Origin: Nageia nagi
Taxonomy: Eukaryota > Pinophyta
DNA: 64,000 bases
NCBI GenBank assembly: GCA_050084985.1
Contig: JBITNC010000002.1
Location: forward strand, 17,360,001 to 17,424,000
Reading direction: 5' to 3'
Shown: piece by piece, positions 36,001-47,264 of the stretch
Layout of the letters: each line of letters begins with the position of its first letter
How positions within the stretch are numbered: the first letter of the stretch is position 1
The notes under the pieces: model-generated
The model's input: the letters and a program-made list of their open reading frames with translations, nothing else
Database searches by the model: none
What the model was told of the DNA's origin: nothing
Program-made: the position numbers and the translations under genes

Positions 36001-39000
36001 GTGAGATGTAGCAACAAATGTGGGTTAGTTCAGACAAAGACAAGATGACAACGAGGTTGAAAGCATGCAAGAAACGTAAATAACATAGAAAACTCATGGA
36101 TATTCTGACAAGCTGCATAAATCAACACTATACTGCTTGATTGTGTTCTGCGCAGGAGACGATTCGTTCAAAGCACAGCCGAATCGCCGATATCTATAGT
36201 AGTGCATGGAAATCATGGATATATACAAGACTTGAATACGGAATGGATGTGAATATAAAAGAATAACTCAAGTCAAAGACCTAAATCAACCAATGACTGT
36301 GTTCACTCAACTTGTTGGACTATAGATAACGAACCATCCAGTTTTGTTTTTGTACTGTGTCCATTACCATCCTTGAATCTCAACTTAAGGTCTGCTTACT
36401 TTCCACAATCCATTTCACAATCTATATTGGTTGGTAGTTTCTAGTTTTGGATGTGCTTTCTTATGTTGGGTTGGATGCTAGCAGTTTACTGAAGTCAAAC
36501 AGCAATAGACAGTTTGTTCTTCTTATCATTATTTTCATTTCAGACCTTTTATGGGTTTGCGTTGAATTCCGTTTGTTAGTAATTGAATTGCCTTAGCCGT
36601 GCCCTCTGAGTTATACATGGGAGTGGTTGGACGACTTCGCCTTCCCCTGCCTGTAGTGAGTGGTAAGGTGGAGCACCTACTGTCACGATGGATTTTCTAA
36701 ACGCAGATCTTGTGAGCATGTAGCCTGTGGTAATGTGGGTGCAAAGGCAATATCTAAAATATGGTGCTGATATGAAAAAACAGGGAATCTTACCTTATTC
36801 GCTGCTATTCGTTCCAGGGTGCCTTATGGTTCCTCTGATAGCAAGTTGCTTGTAAGATATTGATCCTTAAGCAAGGTCTTTTGGACCTAGGTTACCTTTT
36901 GATGAAAATGTGATAGAATTCTTGGTAGCTTGTATTGATTGGACCAACCTCAGGAATTTAATGTTTGGCCACTCCAAAAGAACAGTAGTGAAGTTGCAGA
37001 ATGTAAAATATTGTTTTGGGTTAGACATTGCCACTTTCCAGAAGCAAGTTCTGTTGCTGCAATGGAGCAGCTCTGTTATGCACAAGTGCACATAGGCACC
37101 ACATGATCAATTTCATAAACAGCAAAGAGAATGCTTGGTCAAATCTTATATCTCCCACTAAAGAAAAAGCAACAGTATTCAATTTTTTAGTCAAACATAG
37201 CTCTGGATATAATTTCTGGGAAGCCTCTTTTTGCACAATTGCAAAAATCTATTCAAAATAGCCTCATATGAATCCTAAACCAGGAAAATGACAAGCTTTG
37301 GTCACAAAATGTGTATTTAGGGCTGCATGCAATCTTGAATAGTGAAAACAATTGGTTTGCAGGTTATTGTTTATAATCGAAGAACAATTCCCTCCTCTAT
37401 ATTTAAAATTGACCAGGACAATCAAGAAATATATGGATCGCATGACACCTGAGTATAAAGTGCTTTATAGATACCTTAAACAGAGTTTAATTCATAATTA
37501 GTGTGGTCTGATGTTGAATCATTGCAGTTGGATGTATCAATATTGATATAGGCATCAAACTTTAGGTAAGTAGTTTTCAGTGGTTACTGTTCTTGAATTG
37601 TCATGTGTAGAAGCTGGATGGCCAAGGTGAGCCTCACCTCTTGCCTTGCCTATTGTTTAAATGAAGTAAAGCTGAATCAGGGATACAACACAAGGCTCCT
37701 TGAAACACATTTCTGTCACAGAATGGTGGATAATAGTTTACAACCAAAAGAACTTGACGGTTGGATCTTTATGGTTCAATGATCTCTCAGCATTGCTTGA
37801 TTTGGCTTGCAAAGGAGCTGCAAAATGCCACAGACAAGGCATTGGGCAGAAGGAAAGATCCACCAAATTTTCAGTGAAATGTCATATGGGGACAGATGCG
37901 ATTTCATCTCTTATGCATGAACCTCTATTTTATGGCAAGTGGAAATGGATATCAAGCTGACATGGACCAGGAAACGAAGATTATTTTTAAAATGACAAAG
38001 GCTCTTAGATCCTTTGCTTAGAAAAGAATATACCACATATGGGAAATTATAAATATCCAAATTTGCACATTATGCTCCTAAAGTGAGGATAGTTTTAGGA
38101 AATTGTATCCTTGGATGTGGAGTTTTTAATTTGCATTCACTTTTTTAATATTTTGATCTGGTTATTTTGTTTAAAAAATTCACTGTAGCAAATAAATTTT
38201 AGGAATAACTTTATATGCAGGATTTGTCTAATAGTTGGTTTCCAAATATAGAAATCAAAAGACGTTTATTTTTGTTTAAATTGAAGTAACATGTTGCTCC
38301 ACTTGTTAATTCTGAAATACAGCTTTCTTCTAGCTTGTGATACCACTTCCACAGGTTTCTCATAGATAAATTTAACTGTTCGCAGAAAACTGTGGGACTT
38401 GTAAGGATAAGCTTTGTTGAAGGGATTGAACCTACTTCTTCTCACATATACCTTTCTGAGATTGATGTCTTTAGATTGTTGTGTTACAGAGTCAACTCAG
38501 ACAATCTCTATTCTTGTGAGAAACAAATATTTTACCCTTCAAGAAATGGTTGTGGGCACTATCCATGCAGTTGAAGTTGAAGGAAGGACAATGCTATAGC
38601 AATGAATAGCCAATTTGTAGATTACAATATCAAACTGAAAAATGGTTTTATCTATCTTGCTTGGAAAATAGTAGAACAAATGTTCATGATTGATATCATC
38701 ATACATGTACTGTTCAGAAGTTAGGAAAGTGTGTTTTCATGTTTTTTCCTAATTGATCTATTGTTATTTGAATTACAGTTCGAACAAAAGAAATAGTTGA
38801 CAAGGTGGTGGATTGCAAAATTATTTTAGCTCGATTCAAAGAGCTATTTATTCAAAAGGCTTTGTTGTAGTTGGAGCTATTTGTACAGAGGACATGTCGA
38901 AAAGCATATTGGTAGGCTGGGCGATGACAAATTGTTTGAAACTTATTCTATTGTTAGGTCAATTTTGGTCAAGAATTGGAGTTGGAGGAGGAAAATAAGA

Positions 39001-39657
39001 AATTACTAATTACTAATTACTAATTACTAATTACTAATTACTAATTACTAATTACAGAGCATAAATTTCATAAGGATTGATGTCTTATCCTCCTTTTTGG
39101 TAATAGGCTGTCATTTCCTCACTTTCCCTTTCTCCTTTAGTATCTTTTTCATCATACTCTTATCCTTAAATTCTTTCCATGATGATATGGTTTTCATCTC
39201 CAGAGGAGCTTTTCTTGTTTATTTTTCTTCATTTCCTTATGTGCTTTTGTTAGAGAATTTTTTTTTCCTTTGTTGGACATTATGGAACCCATCAGCCTTA
39301 ATTTCATTGCTTTGAGATTCCACTCACTTTTTATAGGCTTTTGAAATTACATTTCAGATAGAGATTTACTCATATGCATCCCAACTTTTGCATCTACTTG
39401 TTCCCAGCAATTGTTACATAAATAGATATTTGTTTTATTTATGTTGTAGATTTTATGAATACCATATACATTGCATGATGATTGGTTATATAAATAAATT
39501 CAACAATGTTAAATAGTACTAATGATAAATTGTTATGCCCCTTGAGCTTTATATATTGAAAAAGGTTGAATTTTGAAATACAAATAGCCCTATGGATTGA
39601 AAAATCTTTCATCTTATTACAATTATATGGTAAGAAGGGCTAAAATATAATTTGTTA
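36001..39657. other. Region upstream of the nucleoside transporter
   Basis: This 3.7-kb stretch is richer in G+C than the surrounding retroelement sequence and lacks obvious transposon motifs, so it may be old single-copy flank and promoter. Overlapping open frames at 36,867-37,261 on both strands, 37,700-37,960, 38,392-38,599 and 38,813-38,998 have no family signature. A piece following an acceptor-like 'tgaattacag' at about 38,780 reads VRTKEIVDKVVDCKIILARF and then a stop, but I could not place it. No confident promoter element was identified. Confidence 0.35.
39001..39055. repeat. 7-bp tandem repeat (ATTACTA)n
   Basis: Seven to eight perfect copies of a 7-bp unit, ending 'attacagagc'. 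It is not the plant telomere repeat (TTTAGGG). It lies about 600 bp upstream of the transporter start codon. Confidence 0.92.
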
Positions 39658-42600
39658 ATGAGAGCAGGCATGACGATAGAGGGAGATGGGGACAAATTGA
39701 ATTCCGAAGCTCTCTTTCTCGAAGGGATGTAAGTGTTCTGATTTCTCCAGCTCCCTTACATTTGAGTAAAATGAAGGAACACATTTATTTTCTTTTCATT
39801 GTTTGGACGTCTCTTTCTTTTATTTCAGTGAAACTGCTTTTTACAAAAATTGTATAATACATAACAGGGAAGAAATGCTGCATATGCAATTTGTTGGCTT
39901 CTTGGGGTTGGATCCCTTTTCTCCTGGAATAGTATGCTAACAATTGAAGATTACTATCAATACTTATTTCCTGTAAGTATAGCAATTTTCAATTTCTACT
40001 CTTTCATGCATTCAATCGATCATATTTTATTTATTTCTGCACCTTAGTTAATATCAAGTTGCAATGGCCTAATTTTATGCATCTTTGTTACTAAGCAATA
40101 GAATTCTTATGGAAGGCAACCATTATCATAAAGATGGTATGCTTATGTATTTTATGATTTTTAGTAAGAGATTATTATTTATCTCTATTTATTGATACGA
40201 ATCTATGATATTAGGATTGTGCTGACATTTTGAATTGAATAGCTTAGAGCGTGACATGTTATGGTCTTAAAAAGGCCTTTGGTGATGGAAAAAGCCAAAA
40301 GTCACAGAATTAAGATAGTTGAAGATACCCTAAGAAAGAGGAATTCAAAGGAATATAAAATAGATCACAAGAAAGCTGATGTCTGACATCATTATAACAG
40401 ATAATATTAGTACTGCATCATCTTTATATTTTGTATGCAGTTCCTATTTTCTATCTAGTAGCATGCATATCTTCCTTTGCATGACCAACCTAGAACATAT
40501 GTTGCATTAACCCAAGTGGTGTAATTAACTAGGCCAGCTTATGCTGAGTAAACCCTAACTTTTATCATAAAGAACATATAAATGTCAGTAGCTTCATTAA
40601 ATGAGTACAGCAATTTTCTGTCCTCCAACTGCTAAGAAAGATGAACATAAACAATGGATTTGCTGTTAGTTCATACTATTTTCCTGAGCATACTCATGGA
40701 TGACGTTGATCAAGTTTATAGCAGTCAAACAGGATTTAATTTGAGGTCAATTGTTTATGACTGAATCTGTCAAAAAAGTTCACAATATTGACTAGGGCCT
40801 TTTGGATTGAATACAACTTTCTGCATGTACTATGGAAGATATCGATTGGTTACCATCAAGGTAATATTGTCTATTGACATGTCAATGGACAAAAGTTTCC
40901 ACTGTTACCATATTGTAGACTATTTCTATATTTCAATTGATCCTATACTTTTTGAAGTCAATTATTATCAAGTTTTGGGATATCATCAAAGAAGATTTTT
41001 TGAATTTAGTAATTAAAGCTTTTACTGCTAATCAAATTCTAAAAGCTGTAAGTACCATCTTCTTGGCCATTACAAATAAATATGCCTACTATGTAGATAA
41101 CTTTAGGTTGATTTCCCTTTGCAACACAACCTGTAAAGTAATAACAAATAGGCTCAAACAATTGCTCCTCGAAATCAATAATAGGAAGGTTTTTTTGTAG
41201 GAAGACAAATATTAAATGGCATAATCACGGTACATGAAACTGTCCATTCGACTGTGAAACACCACTGAAAATGTATAGTCATAAAGCTTGACATTGAAAA
41301 AGCTTATGATATATTAAACTAGCTGTTCCTCATTAAAGCACTAAGAAAATTTGGATTTAGTGGCAAATGGTATGAACATATTTGGAAATTTTTCTCCTCC
41401 CTTGCCCTCTCTGTATTGTTAAATGGGAGACCCACAGGTTTCTTCCAAGCCTTCAGAGGTTTAAGGCTGGGTGATCTTGTCTTCCCTTATCTTTTCATAA
41501 TCATGGTAGAATCTCTGGGAAGAACTATTAGATCATGTCACCAAGAAAAAAAAGATCAAAGGTCTAATTGTCACAAACAATGAAGTGGCTACCCATAGCC
41601 AATTTGTAGATGACACAATACTTTTTGTAGAGTCCACAATAGGAGAAGTAGTACACTTAAATTGTGAAAACTTATGAACTTATAGTAAGCTTAAAAGTAA
41701 GCTGACAAAAATCTAAGATATATTTTTTGACACTCCAAACAGAAGTAAAATATGATAAGCATTAAATGAGGATATCAATAGGAAAGTATTTTAATACCTA
41801 CCTAGGAATGCCCCTTTTCCTAAGTAAAAACCATAAGGCTCTTTGGCAAAATGTTATTGATAAATGCTGGAAGAAGCTATAAGTATGGGCTGGAAAACGA
41901 CTATTTAGTGGAGGTAGATTACAACTATTGAAAACTACCCTCCAAGTCCAACCCTTTTACACCATGTCCTTATTTAATATGCCAAGCAAAATGGAAAACG
42001 ATATAACAACCATCCAAAATAATTTTCTGTGGAACAGAAGAAAAAAAGAAAATACCTCTTATTGTGTAAGAGCTATTATGCAAATGGATCATAATAGGAG
42101 GCTTTGAAATAAGAAAGATGTCCTTTATGAGTAAGGCCCTTGGTGCAAAAATTCGTTGGAGGGCATACCGATTCAAAGAACAGAAATGGAGCATAATATT
42201 GTAGAAAAAACATATGAAGAATAAACTTGATGATTTCTTTAGACACAACACCTTCACGGCCATGTACAAATTTATTCTATCTTGCATATATTAATTCATT
42301 GAATTTGAAGCGACTACCAGAAAAAGAGGACCGAACATTCTTTTGAACAAGTAAGAACCATTTATAACATCTTTAACAGGTTTCTCTCTGAGAGCAGATC
42401 AACTAATTGCATTGCAAAAGACTTAGCAAGTTGTGCTATTGATCCTGTAAATAAGGATGATGATGATGCTATCCAGGAAGGCAATGCTTTGGGGTTCGGG
42501 CAAGAAATACCTGCTTTCATGCAAAATCATGCAAATTCCACTATTGGAAATGAGCAGGTGGATGATATCTCTAACAACTAAGATGCACAACACTTTTTTC

Positions 42601-45271
42601 CTGTTCAGGCTAATTGAATAACCCTTTTTGTTTTGATTGTTTACACAAATATATTTGGATATCCCTTTCTGAAGGTCATGTGATCTTTTATGCTAAGTAA
42701 TATAATGCTTTTTAAGTTTTTTACATGTCTTTTAGAAAAATTATCTAGTTTTTGTTTATGCATTTATAATATAACATTTAAAGAGGTCCATAATACAATG
42801 TATCATTGTCTTTTCAGGTTGATGAAGCATTAGCTAGATCTAGATCCTTAGTTGAGTTGTGTCATACTATATTTTCCATGACAAAGAAACACAGAGTGGA
42901 TGAGGACAAAAATAAGAAAGCTAATTTCAAGAGAACTTGCCAATGTAAACAATACGTTGTTGGTGTTTAGTTGTCTTTTTCTGGAGATTAAAAGAAAGAG
43001 GATATCGACAAGTGCATTAGGGATCTCCCATAGGCCTAATAATGGTTAGAACTGCAATCATTTGTGATTTTTTGTATTGAAAAGGATTCAATATAGGAGC
43101 TTTATGGCTTAAAAGAAACTACTTAATGATCTCTAGGAGTCTATATGGTGATCAAAGATGGGGAATAGTATTCTAATTGATTGAATTTATTGCAGTGTGC
43201 AAATGAAGATGATAATTTAAACTGTGTATATTTCCTTCATAGAAACTCATGGAACCTGTGTCTTTTTGTGCAGGACTACCATCCTTCAAGAGTCTTGACA
43301 TTAGTGTACGAGCCTTTTGCGTTGATAACACTTGCTATACTTTCATACCATGAAGCTACTATTAATACTCAACGACGCAACCTATTCGGCTATGTCCTTT
43401 TCTTTCTAAGTACATTAATTGTTTTAGTTGTGAGTATTCTGATATGGATTGAGTCATTTGAGACATTTTTCAATTATCTCATCAGCTTTAGAACAAGCTT
43501 TCAGTATTACATCTTAAAAAGATGGGGAGACTGGCAAAAAAATGTTCAGAAAGAAAATGCATTCAGACATTTGAGATTTTAAAGTTCTGTGTATCTTTCT
43601 TAATTGTTAGAATAAAAAAGGAGAATGTAATGTTTGTGAACTGTAATTTGGTTTTTACAACAGCTGGACCTTGCAACACATGGGAAGGGAGGGTTGGAAA
43701 TGTTCATTGGAGTATGTGCAACGAGTGCACTTTTTGGTATTGCAGATGCCTATGTCCAAGGAGGAATGTTTGGAGACTTATCCTACATGGATCCTGACTT
43801 TATTCAGGCTAGACAATCCAAGAACAAGTTTCCAATTTTTGGTTTGTGTGTGTAAGAGACTAAGATCATTATTTTAGCATAGTTTTTCAAGGTATTCACA
43901 TTTTTGATTTTCTAATTGCAGTCTTTCTCAGCGGGATCAGCAGCATCAGGAGCTGTTACATCTTCATTGAGATTTGTTACAAAGGCAACCTTTGAAAACT
44001 CACTCAATGGATTTCGGAAAGGAGCTTGTAAGCGGTTGGTCCATTGTTGCTGTGATACCTATCAAGTAGTATTAGAATCAAATATTGTTTTTTCTTCATT
44101 AATATCAGAGAACTGAACAAGTTTAACTGGGATTATCACTAGTTTCAAGTATGGATTCTGGGTAAGGTTGCCTTTTCCATTTATTACTTGTATGATGTTG
44201 CATGCATCTCAGAACATTTAATGGAAGGTGGTTGTGATCTAAAACTCTTGTGTCCATCTCTAACTATTGTAACTGTCTATATGATTGACTCCCTCATTTT
44301 TATATGTAGTAACTGGGACTGAATCTTTATATTTCTCTCCGTTAAGTCATCAAAGGTCCTAAACCTACGTATCAGAAATTCATTAAACCAGCTATAATTG
44401 ATAGAGTGAAATAAATGTTAAACTAATACAAGAACTTAGAAGGCGGAAGAAATAGGAAAATAAACATGGGAATATGCATAACTTGGGAAGAAAGAATAAG
44501 AAAACATGAAAAGTTATACTTTGTGAATATAAAACCTATCCTGAAGTTGAAGGCAAGAAAATGAATTTCAAATTGAGAAGGAAACAAAAGTCAAATGCCA
44601 TTGAAGAATCAAGTTCTTGAACTTTAGAAGTCCAGAATTTATTCATGACTTAGGTCATATTATTCTAAGTGGTAACAGGGTATTGGGGTCACTGGTTTTG
44701 TTTACAAAAAAGTCTTACTTGTTCAATGTTTGTTTAGTGCTTCGTATGCAGATACAGAATTGCGTTACTTCTGTTTCCAAAGACTTGACTTCTTGCATTT
44801 TGTTTGACAGTGTTGTTCTTTTCGATATCTACCTTGTATGAGCTATTCTGTATTTTTCTCTATGCTTTTGTCTTCCCACGCTTGAAGGTTGTCAACTATT
44901 ACCGTTCCAAAGCAGCTTCCGAAGGATCAAAGACTGTGGCAGCTGATCTTGTAGCAGAAGGTGTTGAAGTGTTCTCCCAAAATGTAATAAATTACCTAAA
45001 TTGTCAAGACTAATGAAGTCCATCTTTCTGCTCACGGAGATTTAGTTATTGTGTCTGAGCTCACAAACTTCCTGCATTACTTATTTTAATCTTTCTTTGT
45101 GAATGAGTAGGACTTTGAAGAATCAATACTTATGCAACGCCTGGGTAACAAGGAGCTTCTGAAACAAAATCTAGATTATGGTTTCAATCTTTTTGTTATT
45201 TATATCCTGACACTATCCATTTTCCCTGGATTCCTATCAGAAGATACAGGCAAACATGGGCTGGGTTCCTG
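39658..45271 (+). CDS. ENT: Equilibrative nucleoside transporter, exons 1-7 (3' part missing)
   Basis: A membrane carrier of the ENT (SLC29) family, which moves nucleosides across plasma or vacuolar membranes. Joined exons are 39,670-39,728, 39,873-39,972, 43,274-43,429, 43,664-43,807, 43,922-44,027, 44,811-44,983 and 45,111-45,271. They keep one frame with no stop for about 300 codons. Family landmarks are in order: LFLEG, GVGSLFSWNSMLTIEDYY (first membrane segment), YHPSRVLTLVYEPF, INTQRRNLFGY, LDLATHGKGG, FGIADAYVQGGMFGDLS (the family signature), SGAVTSSLRFVTKATFEN, YYRSKAASEGSKTVAADL (cytosolic loop), ELLKQNLDYGFNLF, and LSIFPGFLSEDTGKHGLGSW. Plant ENT proteins are about 420 residues, so the last four or so membrane segments are absent. 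Two in-frame start codons exist, 39,658 and 39,670. The second is used here because nothing distinguishes them. Intron 4 appears to have a GC donor. The match is strongest to plant ENT3/ENT6-type members. Confidence 0.9.
39670..39728 (+). CDS. ENT: ENT exon 1 (start codon)
   Basis: Encodes MTIEGDGDKLNSEALFLEG and two bases of the next codon, followed by a good donor GTAAGT. The LFLEG stretch corresponds to the KLEGK/KLQGK segment just before the first membrane span in plant ENT proteins. An upstream in-frame ATG at 39,658 would add MRAG; a stop lies further upstream at 39,631. Confidence 0.7.
39873..39972 (+). CDS. ENT: ENT exon 2
   Basis: Encodes NAAYAICWLLGVGSLFSWN and then SMLTIEDYYQYLFP, the first membrane segment and following loop, ending at donor GTAAGT. 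To stay in frame with exon 1 the acceptor must be the AG of 'ggaag' at 39,872, not the stronger-looking 'cag' five bases upstream at 39,867. Using the latter would shift the frame. Confidence 0.85.
40940..42300 (+). mobile_element. LINE RT relic inside ENT intron 2
   Basis: Plus-strand frames read FWDIIKEDFLNLVIKAFTAN, then DNFRLISLCNTTCKVITNRL, then KLDIEKAYDILN near 41,285. Next come FRGLRLGDLVFPYLFIIMVE near 41,460 and SQFVDDTILFVEST near 41,610 (a FVDD-type RT box), then a decayed C-terminal part to about 42,290. This is L1-type reverse transcriptase with scattered stops. It lies in the same orientation as the transporter, within its 3.3-kb second intron, and is 5'-truncated at about 40,940. 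Confidence 0.82.
42380..42970 (+). other. Two exon-like open pieces of unknown origin in ENT intron 2
   Basis: After an acceptor-like 'tttaacag' at 42,379, an open frame of 66 codons contains CIAKDLASCAIDPVNKDDDD and GFGQEIPAFMQNHANSTIG, with a possible GT donor at 42,558. After a second acceptor-like 'cttttcag' at 42,817, another frame reads VDEALARSRSLVELCHTIFS then MTKKHRVDEDKNKKANFK, with a stop at 42,968. The two would join in the same phase (...GNEQ/VDEAL...). I do not recognise the protein. It could be a gene fragment carried by the adjacent LINE, a remnant of another gene, or chance. Confidence 0.3.
43274..43429 (+). CDS. ENT: ENT exon 3
   Basis: Fifty-two codons, phase 0 at both ends, between acceptor 'tttgtgcag' and donor GTGAGT. 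Encodes DYHPSRVLTLVYEPFALITL, then AILSYHEATINTQRRNLFGY, then VLFFLSTLIVLV: the second and third membrane segments and the basic loop between them. Confidence 0.93.
43664..43807 (+). CDS. ENT: ENT exon 4
   Basis: Forty-eight codons, phase 0 at both ends. Encodes LDLATHGKGGLEMFIGVCAT and then SALFGIADAYVQGGMFGDLS, ending DPDFIQ. This contains the most conserved ENT signature. The following bases are GCTAGA, so the intron would start with GC. The nearby GT sites at 43,828, 43,842 and 43,852 would each break the reading frame. Confidence 0.92.
43922..44027 (+). CDS. ENT: ENT exon 5
   Basis: Encodes SFSAGSAASGAVTSSLRFVT and KATFENSLNGFRKGA plus one base, ending at donor GTAAGC. It continues the F-I-Q/S-F join expected from family alignments, which supports the GC donor of the previous intron. 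Confidence 0.93.
44811..44983 (+). CDS. ENT: ENT exon 6
   Basis: Encodes LLFFSISTLYELFCIFLYAF, then VFPRLKVVNYYRSKAASEGS, then KTVAADLVAEGVEVFSQN. This covers a membrane segment and the first part of the large cytosolic loop; YYRSKAASEGSKTV is a plant ENT hallmark. Acceptor 'tttgacag', donor GTAATA. Confidence 0.93.
45111..45271 (+). CDS. ENT: ENT exon 7 (last exon found)
   Basis: Encodes DFEESILMQRLGNKELLKQN, then LDYGFNLFVIYILTLSIFPG, then FLSEDTGKHGLGSW with two bases left over, followed by a strong donor GTGAGT. The next codons in the family (a Tyr, then a membrane segment and Y-N-x-W/F-D-L) were searched for to the end of the window and not found. Confidence 0.92.
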
Positions 45272-46980
45272 GTGAGTTTCCTTAACTTTTTCTATACCTT
45301 AAAAATTATAATGAAATCCAAAAAGTTTTAAATTTCTGATCATGTTCTAGAAAGGAAATAATCATTACCAAAATTTGTTATATGTACATATGATTTCTTT
45401 TGTAGTGCAATATGTTCTTCTGTCCTTTTTGCAAGATCTACATTAAAGGGCTTTGGTGGTTCAGCTACTAGTGTGTTAAATCTTGGAAATACCCGACTTA
45501 GTTGTATATAAAAAAAAGGGTACTTCAGGAAAGCATTATAAATAAACTAGTGTTTCAGATGAATAATGGAATAAAAGATTAATATCATCCATTTTCTTCC
45601 GACCTTTGACAAGTTATTGGGCATGGGGGTGTTAGAAGAGGTCCCTGGAGAACTTCCCTGCTTTACTAGGATTATGTAGTCTTATTTCTGTAGTCCGAGG
45701 CATTGTTTTGAATTGAGATAATTAGATCCTGTATTGGTGCTTTTGTGGTGGTGGTGGCTCTTTTTGTTTCGAAACTGAAAATGATGGTCTTCAGCCCCAA
45801 TCTCTTGTTTTGGACTTTAATGGCCTTTTCCAAGAGTGTTCTGCTCCCTTACCATTATGATTATTATTTGCACTTGTATTGTAAGGGATAGGGTTTACCT
45901 CCTTCACTTTGAATTTGAACTGTTCAACAGTTTTGGTCCTCAGTTAATTTTCATCTGCTTTTTAATTTTTCTGTTCTACGGTTGTTTTGATCCTAGTACT
46001 TTCTAACTATAACCGTGTAAATTTCTGAGTCCCATTAACATGTTTTGGTCAAGGACATTAACTATGCAATGCTATAGTTACAACCCAAGAGAAGGATTAG
46101 TGCCGGGAGGGGAAGTGGCTTAAAAAATGGGGAATTGAAGAGAATGATATACTTGAAAAGGTATCTTTAATTTGAGACTCGGTTTAAAAAAAGGTAATAG
46201 AGATGTTTTAGGAGGATCCTAGGAAGAATTAAAGATTCTATGTGTCATTAATAAAATGGTTACTTACACAAAACAAATTTTTAACCTTACAGAAGATATC
46301 TAGACGCATCAAAGATTCATAATTAATAACTTCAAATTTAGCTATCAACATCTTGCAATTGAAACTAAAAGTTTAAAAACATTGAAAAAGACGAAATGCC
46401 TATTCCTACAATGTAATCAAGGAGAAATTGAGGATGAGTATTTCAGGCAGAACAACTTGCAAAAGAAAGACTCGAGAAACTTCAGGTCACAACTTGTGCA
46501 GGACACCTGTAGATGTATGAGACTCCCAAGTTTTCAAAAGGGAAATTACCATTATTCATTAGTTCAAAATTCTACCACTGAGAGAGGAAGCATTTAATCC
46601 GTACACTTATATGCTGAAGAGTAGAACAACCACCTACAGTTGTTAACTAATGATTCTTTCTTATATCCTGAAGAGTTGATCACTTCATGTGAAAATTGAT
46701 AAAATAAAATAGAATAGTCAATGACTCTTGAGCTTCAAGCAAGCCAAGAGATACAAGGCAGTAAAAATAAAGACTTCAAGAGAAACCATATGGCATGCGA
46801 AACTGAAAAGGTCATCCAGAATGTAATAAATCATACATGTGTTTCTTTTTGTGTGTGTGGTGTTGATGTGTATATGCACTGATTTGAGAGCAATGCAAGA
46901 CTCCCATTGAAGTGCCAAAATCTGTTTTTTTTTTCTTGTACCGTTGTATTCATCTCTAATTTTTTTCTTATTTTGTGACA
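45272..46980. other. ENT: Beginning of ENT intron 7
   Basis: No coding sequence with an ENT match. A 71-codon frame at 46,382-46,597 has no recognised motif. Composition is like the other introns of this gene. If the gene is intact, this intron continues past the right end of the window and is longer than 18 kb. Confidence 0.5.
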
Positions 46981-46982
46981 AG

Positions 46983-47264
46983 ACTCCTTTTGAGAGGAAG
47001 CCCAAGGTTGTCCACTTGAAGGTTTTTGGATGTTTAGCATATGTCCATGTGAGGAAAAGTAAAAAGTTTGAACCAAACAATATTCCTTGTATGTTTGTTG
47101 GGTATTTAAAGGCAAGCAAAGCATACCAATTTTACAATCCAAAGACTATCAAGATCTTTGAATCTAGAGATGTGATCTTTGATGAAGGGGGAGCATATGT
47201 TCAAGGTCGTAGGAAGCTTGTGAGAGTTGGAGAGACAAATGGAACTTTCAATCACCTTCTATAC
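46983..47264 (+). pseudogene. Copia integrase C-terminus, left half of a split element
   Basis: The plus strand reads TPFERKPKVVHLKVFGCLAY, then VHVRKSKKFEPN, then CMFVGYLKASKAYQFYN and FESRDVIFDEG. This is the end of a Ty1/copia integrase and the linker toward the reverse transcriptase. The left edge is abrupt at 46,983; no upstream integrase core or LTR was found. The element is cut at 47,264 by a 10.45-kb insertion and resumes at 57,722. Confidence 0.85.
47260..47264. repeat. Target-site duplication TATAC, left copy
   Basis: Exact match to 57,717-57,721 on the far side of the 10.45-kb element. Confidence 0.88.

Noticed and set aside
36867-37261. Overlapping open frames on both strands, considered as a small gene upstream of the transporter
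   Set aside because: Open on both strands at once, no recognised motif and no splice-consistent continuation.
39001-39055. Seven-base tandem repeat considered as interstitial telomere sequence
   Set aside because: The unit is ATTACTA, not TTTAGGG or a simple variant of it.
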